A stretch of 23,231 bases of DNA, from NCBI GenBank assembly GCA_035293245.1, contig DATDOO010000013.1:1-23231 (forward strand), in the 5' to 3' direction. Source of the stretch: DATDOO01 sp035293245. GTDB lineage: Bacteria; Pseudomonadota; Gammaproteobacteria; Methylococcales; Methylococcaceae. How positions within the stretch are numbered: the stretch's first letter is position 1; each line of letters begins with the position of its first letter. Both the position numbers and the translations under genes were made by a program. Shown piece after piece: positions 10,098-17,667 of this stretch. The notes under the pieces were generated by a model. That model did not search any database. It was given only the letters and a program-made list of their open reading frames with translations, and was not told the origin of the DNA.

Positions 10098-11255
10098 TTA
10101 CTTCGCGACGAAGATCTGGTCGAAGACGCCGCCATCGTTGAAATGCGTGGCTTGAGCCTTGTTCCAGCCGCCGAAGGCTTCGTCGACGGTGATCAGTTCC
10201 AGTTTGGGGAAACGATCCGCGTATTTGGCGGCGATTTCCGCGTCGCGCGGCCGGTAATGGTTCTTGGCTGCGATTTCCTGGCCTTCCTTGCCGTACAGGT
10301 ATTCCAGATAGGCCTTGGCGACCTCGGCCGTACCGTTCTTTTTCGCTACCTTTTCCACCACGGCCACGGGCGGTTCCGCCAGCATGCTCACCGAGGGGAC
10401 GATAATCTCGTATTTGTCCGCACCGAACTCCCGCAGTACCAGGAAGGCCTCGTTTTCCCAGGTCACCAGCACGTCGCCGATGCCGCGCTCCACAAAGGTG
10501 GTGGTGGAGCCGCGGGCGCCGGTATCCAGGACCACGGCGTTTTTGTAGAACTTGCCGACGAAATCCTTGATCTTGGCTTCGTCGTTGCCGAATTTCTTCT
10601 GCGCGAATATCCAGGCCGACAGGTAGTTCCAGCGCGCGCCGCCGGAAGACTTGGGATTGGGCTGCACGTTGGCGACGCCGTCCTTCACCAGGTCGTCCCA
10701 GTCCTTGATGCCTTTGGGATTACCCTTGCGCACCACGAACACCATGGTGGAGGTGTAAGGCGAGCTGTTGTGGGGGAGCAGCGACTGCCAGTTTTGCGGG
10801 ATCAGCCGGCGCTTCTGGTGGAGCTGGTCCACGTCGTAAGCGAGGGCCAGGGTCACCACGTCGGCCTCCAGGCCGTCGATCACGGCGCGGGTCTGCTTGC
10901 CGCCGCCGCCATGGGACTGCTGGACGGCGACGTCGTCGCCCGTCCTGGCTTTCCAGTATTTGGCAAAGACGGCGTTGTATTCCTGGTACAGCTCGCGCGT
11001 CGGGTCGTAGGACACGTTGAGCAGGGACACGTCGGCGGCGTCAGCCTGCGGGGAATAAAGAAGGAAGGCCCCCAGCGCCATCAGAAGGGCGGCGTACAGT
11101 TGTCGCAGGGATCTCGCGAAGCGTGCGTGGCCAAAAAACCAATGAAATTCGGCGATTGAGGGCGTGCCTTCGGGGCTGCGCAGCGGTTTCGTCCGTGCGT
11201 TCGCCTGGGCGGGAAGGCTGAAATTGTCCAGCGACCATTCTTGGCGGTGGTTCAT
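10098..11255 (-). CDS. sbp: Periplasmic sulfate-binding protein
   Basis: A sulfate/thiosulfate ABC-transporter solute-binding protein of the Sbp/CysP family. It captures sulfate in the periplasm and passes it to CysTWA, which is encoded divergently. Family signatures are NVSYDPTRELYQEYN (residues 80-94), QQSHGGGGKQTRAV, LALAYDVDQL, NPKSSGGARWNYL and TGARGSTTTFVERGIGDVL. ATG 11255 has GGAGAG about 7 bases upstream. This start gives about 52 residues before the hydrophobic signal core (about 54-67, cleavage likely after A73 in QADA/ADV), which is far longer than usual. The only internal ATG is M59, inside the hydrophobic core, so no better start is visible. The extension may be translated and removed, or the real start may be a rare codon. 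Expression is probably driven from the AT-rich divergent region. Confidence 0.93.
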   Translation of the reverse strand: MNHRQEWSLDNFSLPAQANARTKPLRSPEGTPSIAEFHWFFGHARFARSLRQLYAALLMALGAFLLYSPQADAADVSLLNVSYDPTRELYQEYNAVFAKYWKARTGDDVAVQQSHGGGGKQTRAVIDGLEADVVTLALAYDVDQLHQKRRLIPQNWQSLLPHNSSPYTSTMVFVVRKGNPKGIKDWDDLVKDGVANVQPNPKSSGGARWNYLSAWIFAQKKFGNDEAKIKDFVGKFYKNAVVLDTGARGSTTTFVERGIGDVLVTWENEAFLVLREFGADKYEIIVPSVSMLAEPPVAVVEKVAKKNGTAEVAKAYLEYLYGKEGQEIAAKNHYRPRDAEIAAKYADRFPKLELITVDEAFGGWNKAQATHFNDGGVFDQIFVAK

Positions 11256-11625
11256 GAAATGCTCTCCAGTGTTTGAAAAATCGGAGAACTTCCGGCAGTC
11301 CGGTCGGTTCCTGAGCCGAGGCAGTGATTTTTTATCGCCTCCAGGAGGTCTGGTCGGCGGGCGGGCAACGATCCGGCTACGCGTGTTTGCCGCTACGGGA
11401 GCAACTATAGCGGCGCCGAGTTATTCCGAAAAGAAATTTGTATTTATAAAGTTATTCTTTTTGTAAATATATGAGATCAATCCGGCAGGAGCGGTTTGTT
11501 ATAATAAAAAGTCATTACATATTAATATAAATTCTTTTGACGCATAATAAAACGCCTTTAAAGTGTCGGCCACGGAATTTCCCGTCCCCCTTCATGCAGG
11601 CCATTCAGATACGGAGGCGATGACC
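11256..11625. promoter_or_regulatory. Divergent AT-rich control region between sbp and the cys operon
   Basis: This 370-base gap contains no convincing gene. Its centre (about 11415-11565) is strikingly AT-rich against a GC-rich background. GTTATTC occurs twice (11420-11426 and 11451-11457), 31 bases apart, about three helical turns. A LysR-type activator such as CysB or Cbl usually controls such sulfate genes and binds AT-rich DNA, so these could be its sites (inference). The half nearest sbp (11256-11400) is ordinary GC-rich sequence and may be the sbp leader. Confidence 0.6.
11537..11564 (+). promoter_or_regulatory. Candidate sigma70 promoter for the plus-strand cys operon
   Basis: TTGACG (11537-11542) and TAAAGT (11559-11564) are spaced by 16 bases. 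They lie at the edge of the AT-rich island, about 60 bases before the small first gene of the operon. The -35 match is good and the -10 match moderate. Confidence 0.45.
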
Positions 11626-11823
11626 ATGACCACCTCAACCGCGCGTCAGTTGCGCGACACCGTGGATGCGGACGAGCCGGTGCTGGAAGCTGCCCGCCAG
11701 TTGCTGGCCGCCCTGAAGGGCATCCGCTACGGCGCGGTGGAAATCACCATTCACGACGGGCGGGTGGTGCAGATCGAGCGGCGTGAAAAACAGCGCCTCG
11801 ACCTGCCCACGGCGGCGCTGTAA
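11626..11823 (+). CDS. YezD/OscA-like small protein (DUF2292)
   Basis: A 65-residue cytosolic protein of the YezD/DUF2292 type. The hallmark is ALKGIRYGAVEITIHDGRVV followed by QIERREKQRL, giving a compact beta-hairpin domain. Start choice: GGAGG at 11613-11617 is 8 bases before ATG 11626 but only 2 bases before ATG 11620, so 11626 is preferred. The frame continues 5' to 11563 without support. Homologues called OscA sit beside sulfate transport genes in several proteobacteria and have been linked to growth on organosulfur compounds under sulfur limitation (family knowledge). Here it is the first gene of the plus-strand operon, 23 bases before the EAL-type gene. No catalytic residues are evident, and the molecular role is unknown. 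Confidence 0.82.
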   Translation: MTTSTARQLRDTVDADEPVLEAARQLLAALKGIRYGAVEITIHDGRVVQIERREKQRLDLPTAAL

Positions 11824-11846
11824 ATCAGGATTACGGAGGTAAGGGG

Positions 11847-12698
11847 ATGGACCTGCGCAAACTGGTCGACGAACTCAACGCGCGTTTTTTCCTGGAGCAG
11901 GGCGCGAACCAGCCCGCCCTGTTTCTGAACGAAGGGCGGGTGGAAGGCTGGCACGGCGAGGCGCGCCTCGCCACGGTGTTCCAGCATGTGCGCCGTTCTG
12001 CGGCGCCGGGCACGAGCCTGGGACGCGAGGCGGGCCTGCGGACCTACGTGGATCACAACAGCCCCCGTGCCGCCATCGAAACCTTCTCCGCGTTGTACGG
12101 CGCGTCGGTCATCAATCTCGACCGGCTGTGCCGCGCCATCCATTTGTTGAATTTCCTGCCGGAGGCCACTCCGGAAGAGCTGTTGTTCGTGGAGGTGAAT
12201 CCGCGCCACATCGTCAGCGTGAAGCGCCAGCACGGTGTGTTTTTCGAGCAGCTCCTTAGACACTGCGGCATGCAGCCCGAACGGGTGGTCATCGTCGCGC
12301 CGTTCCTTTCCCTGGCCGGGGCGCGACCGCCGCTGATCGACGGCTTGCGCAATTACCGGGAGCGGGGTTATCGCCTGGGAGTCAAGCTGGACCTCGCCGC
12401 CGCCCTGCAGAACGGCCCGGGACTGCTGTTCCGGCTGTTCCCGGATTTTGTCCGGCTGGAGCGTGGTTTTCTGAGCGTGCTGGATTCGGCCACGCCGCGC
12501 CTCAAGAGGGATCGCGCCCACGCCCTGATCGACGCGGCGCACCGCTTCGACAGCCGGATCATTCTGGAGGATGTCCAGACCGCGGAGCAGGCGGAGGCGG
12601 CGCACCGCGCCGGCATCGAACTGTTTGCGGGAAGCGGCTTCGGCGACCGGCCAACGGCCGCCTTCCGCAGCGATCCGGCCGAACGGCTGGCAGTTTAA
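11847..12698 (+). CDS. Degenerate EAL-domain protein in the sulfate operon
   Basis: A 283-residue cytosolic protein with a single EAL-like domain and no sensor or membrane segment. ATG 11847 follows GGAGG and AAGGGG. EAL proteins normally hydrolyse cyclic di-GMP. The family outline is visible: GREAGLRTYV for EALLRW, LLFVEVNPRHI for the VNLS strand, FPDFVRLERGF for the D-KID-F strand, and LEDVQTAEQAEAAHRAGIEL then GSGFGDRP for the AEGVET...QGY-FSRP region. The DDFGTG metal motif is replaced by LDLAAALQNG, the catalytic Lys of the KID strand position reads Arg, and VET reads VQT. It is therefore probably not an active phosphodiesterase and may be a binding or protein-interaction module. Its location between the OscA-like gene and cysT suggests a role in sulfur uptake control (inference). 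Confidence 0.82.
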   Translation: MDLRKLVDELNARFFLEQGANQPALFLNEGRVEGWHGEARLATVFQHVRRSAAPGTSLGREAGLRTYVDHNSPRAAIETFSALYGASVINLDRLCRAIHLLNFLPEATPEELLFVEVNPRHIVSVKRQHGVFFEQLLRHCGMQPERVVIVAPFLSLAGARPPLIDGLRNYRERGYRLGVKLDLAAALQNGPGLLFRLFPDFVRLERGFLSVLDSATPRLKRDRAHALIDAAHRFDSRIILEDVQTAEQAEAAHRAGIELFAGSGFGDRPTAAFRSDPAERLAV

Positions 12699-12722
12699 CG
12701 GCCGAAGAAAAACCAATTCGCC

Positions 12723-13559
12723 ATGCCCATGTTGTTGAAACGCCCCACCGTTCTGCCCGGCTTCGGCCTGGCCTTAGGGTTTACCCTGGTTTATCTGTCC
12801 CTGGTGGTGCTGATCCCCCTGTCCGCCACCTTCCTGAAGACGTTCGGCCTGAGTTGGGAGCAGTTCTGGGGTGCGGTGACCACGCCGCGCGTGCTGGCTT
12901 CCTACCGGCTCAGCTTCGGCATGGCCCTGGCGGCGGCGGCGGTCAATGCGGTGTTCGGCCTGCTGGTGGCCTGGGTGCTGGTGCGCTACCGTTTTCCCGG
13001 CAAGCGGGTGGTGGACGCCCTGGTGGACTTGCCCTTCGCCCTGCCCACGGCGGTGGCGGGCATCGCCTTGTCCGCCGTCTATGCGAAAAACGGCTGGATC
13101 GGCGGGCTGCTGGCGCCGCTGGGCATCAAGGTGGCCTATACGCCGCTGGGCGTATTCGTGGCCCTCACCTTCATCGGCCTGCCCTTCGTGATCCGCACCG
13201 TGCAGCCGGTGTTGGAAGACCTGGAGGCCGAAGTGGAAGAAGCCGCCGCCAGCCTGGGCGCCAGCCGCCGGCAGACCTTTCTCAAGGTGATCCTGCCCCA
13301 CGTCTCGCCGGCCTTGATCACCGGCTTCGCCCTGGCTTTCGCCCGCGCCGTGGGCGAATACGGCTCGGTGATCTTTATCGCCGGCAACATCCCCCTGGTG
13401 TCGGAAATCACGCCCTTGCTCATCATTTCCAAGCTGGAGCAGTACGACTACGCCGGCGCCACCGCCATCGCGGTGTCCATGCTGGTGGTGTCTTTCCTGC
13501 TTTTGTTCGCCATCAACCTCTGGCAGTGGTGGAGCCGGCGGCGCTATGGGATGACCTGA
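12723..13559 (+). CDS. cysT: Sulfate ABC transporter permease CysT
   Basis: One of two inner-membrane permeases of the sulfate/thiosulfate importer (278 residues, normal length). Several hydrophobic spans are clear (LALGFTLVYLSLVVLIPLSA, MALAAAAVNAVFGLLVAWVL, VFVALTFIGLPFVI, VSMLVVSFLLLFAINLW). The EAA loop that contacts CysA reads EEAAASLGASRRQTFLKVILP. FPGKRVVDALVDLPFALPTAVAGIAL is characteristic of CysT. ATG 12723 and ATG 12729 are both possible; the ribosome site is weak, so coupling to the EAL gene 24 bases upstream is plausible. The partner CysW follows after a 92-base gap filled by a palindromic repeat. Confidence 0.95.
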   Translation: MPMLLKRPTVLPGFGLALGFTLVYLSLVVLIPLSATFLKTFGLSWEQFWGAVTTPRVLASYRLSFGMALAAAAVNAVFGLLVAWVLVRYRFPGKRVVDALVDLPFALPTAVAGIALSAVYAKNGWIGGLLAPLGIKVAYTPLGVFVALTFIGLPFVIRTVQPVLEDLEAEVEEAAASLGASRRQTFLKVILPHVSPALITGFALAFARAVGEYGSVIFIAGNIPLVSEITPLLIISKLEQYDYAGATAIAVSMLVVSFLLLFAINLWQWWSRRRYGMT

Positions 13560-13565
13560 ATAATC

Positions 13566-13625
13566 TGTAGGGGCGAATTTATTCGCCCTTCGAACAGCGT
13601 CGAGGCGAATAAATTCGCCCCTACA
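13566..13625. repeat. Inverted repeat with perfect 22-bp arms between cysT and cysW
   Basis: The left arm (13566-13587) starts TGTAGGGGCGAATTTATTCG. The right arm (13604-13625) is its exact reverse complement, with a 16-base loop (CTTCGAACAGCGTCGA). Each arm is itself nearly palindromic (GGGCGAAT-tt-ATTCGCCC). It fills most of the 92-base gap inside the operon, so it could modulate how much cysW and cysA message is made relative to cysT. It has the look of a dispersed REP or MITE element. Confidence 0.85.
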
Positions 13626-13651
13626 ACCCAACAGCCGACCACGGAGTTGAC

Positions 13652-14524
13652 ATGTCCGCCACCCTTGCCCCGACCCTCCACGCCCCGCACGGCCGGGTCG
13701 TTTCCCCCCACGCCACGACCGAGCCGGCCGCCGTGCGCTGGGCGCTGACCGGCCTGGCGCTGTTGTTTCTGGCCCTGTTTCTGGTGGTGCCCCTGCTGGC
13801 GGTGTTCGTGCAGGCCCTGGCCAAAGGCGTGGGGGTTTACTGGCAGGCCCTCGCCGAGCCGGATGCGCTCGCCGCCGTCAAACTGACCCTGCTGGCGGCA
13901 GCCATCAGCGTGCCGGCCAACCTGGTGTTCGGGGTCGCCGCCGCCTGGGCCATCGCCAAGTTCGACTTCCGCGGCAAGAGCCTGCTGCTCACCCTCATCG
14001 ACCTGCCGTTCTCCGTTTCGCCGGTCATCGCCGGGCTGATCTACGTCCTGTTGTTCGGCATGCAGGGCTGGTACGGCCCCTGGCTGGCGGATCACGACGT
14101 GAAAATCATCTTCGCCGTGCCCGGCATCGTGCTGGCAACCCTGTTCGTCACCTTTCCCTTCGTGGCCCGCGAGCTGATCCCGCTCATGCAGGCCCAGGGC
14201 AACGACGAAGAAGAGGCGGCCCTGGTGTTGGGCGCGTCCGGCTGGCAGACCTTCTGGCGGGTGACCCTGCCCAACGTGAAGTGGAGCCTGTTGTACGGCG
14301 TGATCCTCAGCAACGCCCGCGCCATGGGCGAGTTCGGCGCCGTGTCGGTGGTGTCCGGCCATGTGCGAGGCAAGACCAACACCATCCCGCTGCACGTGGA
14401 GATCCTCTACAACGAATACAACTTCACCGCCGCTTTCGCCGTGGCCTCCCTGCTGGCCATGCTGGCGCTGGTGACGCTGGTGCTGAAGACCTTGGTGGAG
14501 GGGCATCTGGAACGGCCGTCGTAG
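13652..14524 (+). CDS. cysW: Sulfate ABC transporter permease CysW
   Basis: Second permease of the sulfate importer (290 residues). ATG 13652 follows ACGGAG. Hydrophobic spans include LTGLALLFLALFLVVPLLAV, VKLTLLAAAISVPANLVFGV and FAVASLLAMLALVTLVLKTL. The EAA loop reads EEEAALVLGASGWQTFWRVTLP. FDFRGKSLLLTLIDLPFSVS and NARAMGEFGAVSVVSGHVRG with NTIPLHVEILYNEY are family-typical for CysW. The N-terminal 30 residues are polar and Pro-rich, somewhat longer than usual. It pairs with CysT in the membrane and uses the CysA ATPase encoded 127 bases downstream across another palindromic element. Confidence 0.95.
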   Translation: MSATLAPTLHAPHGRVVSPHATTEPAAVRWALTGLALLFLALFLVVPLLAVFVQALAKGVGVYWQALAEPDALAAVKLTLLAAAISVPANLVFGVAAAWAIAKFDFRGKSLLLTLIDLPFSVSPVIAGLIYVLLFGMQGWYGPWLADHDVKIIFAVPGIVLATLFVTFPFVARELIPLMQAQGNDEEEAALVLGASGWQTFWRVTLPNVKWSLLYGVILSNARAMGEFGAVSVVSGHVRGKTNTIPLHVEILYNEYNFTAAFAVASLLAMLALVTLVLKTLVEGHLERPS

Positions 14525-14526
14525 CG

Positions 14527-14631
14527 ATCGTTCCCACGCTCCGCGTGGGAACGCCGCCCTGGACGCTCTGCGTCCTCCTTCGGGACGCAGAGCGTCCCCG
14601 GATGCATTCCCACGCCGAGCGTGGGAACGAT
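14527..14631. repeat. Nested palindromic element between cysW and cysA
   Basis: Outer arms ATCGTTCCCACGCT (14527-14540) and AGCGTGGGAACGAT (14618-14631) are exact complements. The left outer arm also forms its own hairpin with CCGCGTGGGAACG. An inner pair GGACGCTCTGCGTCC (14561-14575) and GGACGCAGAGCGTCC (14583-14597) is perfect with a 7-base loop. The element begins 2 bases after the cysW stop. The GTTCCCACGC-type sequence is typical of dispersed intergenic repeats. It lies inside the operon and may affect transcript processing. Confidence 0.85.
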
Positions 14632-14651
14632 TACACAAACCGGAACATTTC

Positions 14652-15707
<1,056 letters not shown>

Positions 15708-15721
15708 GGCGCGCAGCCAAT

Positions 15722-15751
15722 GGGGACGGATTTATTTAATCATTCGTCCCG
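15722..15751. repeat. Inverted repeat after cysA
   Basis: GGGACG (15723-15728) and CGTCCC (15745-15750) flank an AT-rich loop (GATTTATTTAATCATT). It sits 15 bases after the cysA stop and could serve as an operon-end hairpin. There is no U-run. The form resembles a dispersed repeat. Confidence 0.45.
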
Positions 15752-15783
15752 CTTGAGCCGGCTACCCAAATCGCACGCCGGAC

Positions 15784-15789
15784 TATAAT
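15784..15789 (+). promoter_or_regulatory. Consensus -10 box upstream of the M48 protease gene
   Basis: A perfect TATAAT stands 88 bases before the protease start, in otherwise GC-rich DNA. The -35 at the usual spacing (GCTACC) is poor. It suggests a separate transcription start for the protease and its overlapping partner. Confidence 0.45.
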
Positions 15790-15876
15790 GAAACCCGGGC
15801 GCAACGCCGGAAGGGCGCTGCGCAGCCCAAGCGTCAGCGGGCATTTTCTTCTTCTGGTTTCTTCGGTTTTCCCAAC

Positions 15877-16674
15877 ATGTCCTTCCGCATCGTTTTACAA
15901 ATCCTCCTCGCTATGCTCGCCGCGCTGCTGGCGGGCGGCTGCGCCACCTCGCCCATGGGCCGGAGCCAGTTGGTCTTCATGCCGGCCGACCAGATGACGG
16001 CGTTGGGGGCGCAGGCCTTCCAGCAGAAACGCCGGTCCTCGCAGGTGGAGACCGATCCGACCGTCAACCGTTACGTGCAGTGCGTCGCCCGGACCTTGCT
16101 CGGTCCCGAGGCGCGCGGCTGGGAAATCCTGGTGTTCCGCGACGATTCGCCCAATGCCTTCGCCTTGCCCGGCGGCAAGATCGGCGTGCAGACCGGCATC
16201 CTCAAGGCCGCGCGCAACCAGCATCAACTGGCGGCGGTGCTGGCGCATGAAATCGCCCACGTGCGCGCCAACCATTCCAACGAACGCATCTCCCAGCAGT
16301 TCGCCATGCAGCAGGGTCTCGACCTGGTGGGCGCAGTCAGCAACCCCACCACGCAGACCGGCAAGACCTTGCTCGGGCTGCTGGGCATCGGCGCCGAGTA
16401 CGGCGTGCTGATGCCTTACAACCGCCTGCAGGAAAGCGAGGCGGACCTGGTGGGGCTGGACTGGATGGCCCAGGCCGGCTTCGACCCCGAACAGGCGGTG
16501 CAGTTGTGGCAGAACATGGAGCGTCTGGGCGGGGGGCAGCCGGCGGAATTCCTCTCCACCCACCCCTCTCATGCCACGCGCATCCAGGACCTGCAGAACC
16601 GTATGCCCCAGGCCCTGGCGCTGCGCAAACAGGCGCAGGCGTCCGGCAGGAACCCGCAATGCGACGGGCGCTGA
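15877..16674 (+). CDS. M48-family zinc metalloprotease lipoprotein (LoiP/BepA-like)
   Basis: A 265-residue envelope protease. The zinc motif is HEIAH (H124, E125, H128) and the third ligand is E186 in QESEAD. The N-terminus has a hydrophobic segment ending AALLAGGC with C22, a plausible lipobox, so it is probably a lipoprotein on the periplasmic side. Other family marks are SPNAFALPGGKIGVQTGIL and the C-terminal FLSTHPSHATRIQDLQ. M48 proteases such as LoiP and BepA remove damaged or misassembled outer-membrane proteins (family knowledge). The start at ATG 15877 has no strong ribosome site but fits the signal peptide well. Its 3' end overlaps the next gene by 16 bases, indicating an operon. 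Confidence 0.9.
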   Translation: MSFRIVLQILLAMLAALLAGGCATSPMGRSQLVFMPADQMTALGAQAFQQKRRSSQVETDPTVNRYVQCVARTLLGPEARGWEILVFRDDSPNAFALPGGKIGVQTGILKAARNQHQLAAVLAHEIAHVRANHSNERISQQFAMQQGLDLVGAVSNPTTQTGKTLLGLLGIGAEYGVLMPYNRLQESEADLVGLDWMAQAGFDPEQAVQLWQNMERLGGGQPAEFLSTHPSHATRIQDLQNRMPQALALRKQAQASGRNPQCDGR

Positions 16675-17480
16675 TTTTCTTGCTTTTCCTCGTCGGCGCG
16701 GCAGGGGCCGACGAGATGGCCACGCTGCCCTTGCACCATCGGCAGGCCGATGAGGTGGTGGAATTGCTGCGTCCGCTGCTGGAGCCGGGCGAGGTCATCG
16801 TCCCCAACCGCTTCAGCCTCATCGTCCGTGCCAGCCCGCAGCGGATCGCGGAAATCCGCGAACTCCTCCGGCAACTGGACAAGCGCTCGCACCGGCTCAT
16901 CATCCACGTGCGGCAGAGCGGGGTGACCTCGGCGGAGGAGCTGAACGCCGCGGCCCGCGTCCAGGGCCGGATCGACGCGGGCGATTTTTCCGAGTCGAGG
17001 GTGCGCATCCAGGGGCGGATTCGTCGTGGCGACACGCGCGAGAGCGCCGACAACACCCAGCAGGTCCAGACTCTCGAAGGCCAGCCGGCGCGCATCCAGA
17101 TGGGCGAAACCCGGGCGGTTCCCGCGCCGGGCAACGTGGTCATATACGGCGGTGGGCACGCCGTGGTCGCGCCGGGGCTTCAGTACCAGGACCTGACCAC
17201 CGGCTTCGCCGTGCTGCCCCGACTGACGGGTTCCGGGGAGGTGCAACTGGAAATTTCGCCCTGGTCGGATACCGCGGACCCGCGCTATCTCGGTGGCGTG
17301 CGCACCCGCGAGGCGACGACGTCCGTGCAGGTGCGGCTGGGCGAATGGGTGGAAATCGGCGGCCAGACCACCGGGCAGACCAGCGAGCAGGACCGGTTGC
17401 TGGGCCATGCCTACCGGACCAGCCGGGAGAATGTGGGCATTCTGCTCATGGTGGAAGATGTGGATGCTGGTCTCCCGTAG
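16659..17480 (+). CDS. Exported protein with secretin-type short domain (NolW-like)
   Basis: A 273-residue exported protein. ATG 16659 follows AGGA and gives a clean signal peptide (MRRALIFLLFLVGAAGADE); the frame is open further 5' only as a shadow of the protease. Residues about 22-78 resemble the short N-domain of secretins (LPLHHRQADEVVELLRPLLE, IVPNRFSLIVRASPQRIAEI, LLRQLDKRSHRLIIHVRQ). The middle is a low-complexity, Arg/Gln-rich stretch. The end (about 185-270) resembles a fragment of the secretin beta domain (VQLEISPW, VQVRLGEWVEIGGQT, GILLMVEDVD). It is too short for a full secretin pore, and no type II/IV pilus genes are nearby. Overlap with the protease suggests co-translation. The stop codon TAG lies within the following repeat. 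Confidence 0.75.
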   Translation: MRRALIFLLFLVGAAGADEMATLPLHHRQADEVVELLRPLLEPGEVIVPNRFSLIVRASPQRIAEIRELLRQLDKRSHRLIIHVRQSGVTSAEELNAAARVQGRIDAGDFSESRVRIQGRIRRGDTRESADNTQQVQTLEGQPARIQMGETRAVPAPGNVVIYGGGHAVVAPGLQYQDLTTGFAVLPRLTGSGEVQLEISPWSDTADPRYLGGVRTREATTSVQVRLGEWVEIGGQTTGQTSEQDRLLGHAYRTSRENVGILLMVEDVDAGLP

Positions 17481-17654
17481 GGTGGGTTAGGTGCGCTCCA
17501 GGAGGGACTTGGCGGTTATCCATTGTCCCTTTGCGCACGGTAACCCACCGATCGGCCTTTATTGCTCCATTGAGGCCGTTTGGTGGGTTACGACGCGCAT
17601 CAATGCTCGTGGAAATTCAGCGTCCGTTGTGGTGCGCGTCCAACCCACCCTACG
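17476..17654. repeat. Nested palindromic element (GTAGGGTGGGTT type) between convergent genes
   Basis: Outer arms CGTAGGGTGGGTT (17476-17488) and AACCCACCCTACG (17642-17654) are exact complements. An inner pair GTAACCCACC (17540-17549) and GGTGGGTTAC (17582-17591) is nested within. The TAG stop of the upstream secretin-like gene is the TAG of the left end. The element occupies nearly the whole gap between convergent genes, with its right end 13 bases before the permease stop, and could act as a bidirectional barrier. No gene is seen inside. Confidence 0.82.
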
Positions 17655-17667
17655 TTCGGTATCTCTT

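Noticed and set aside
9029..10141. Open frame of 370 codons on the plus strand
   Set aside because: It is antisense to the porin gene, which has a signal peptide and a ribosome site; composition is shadow-like.
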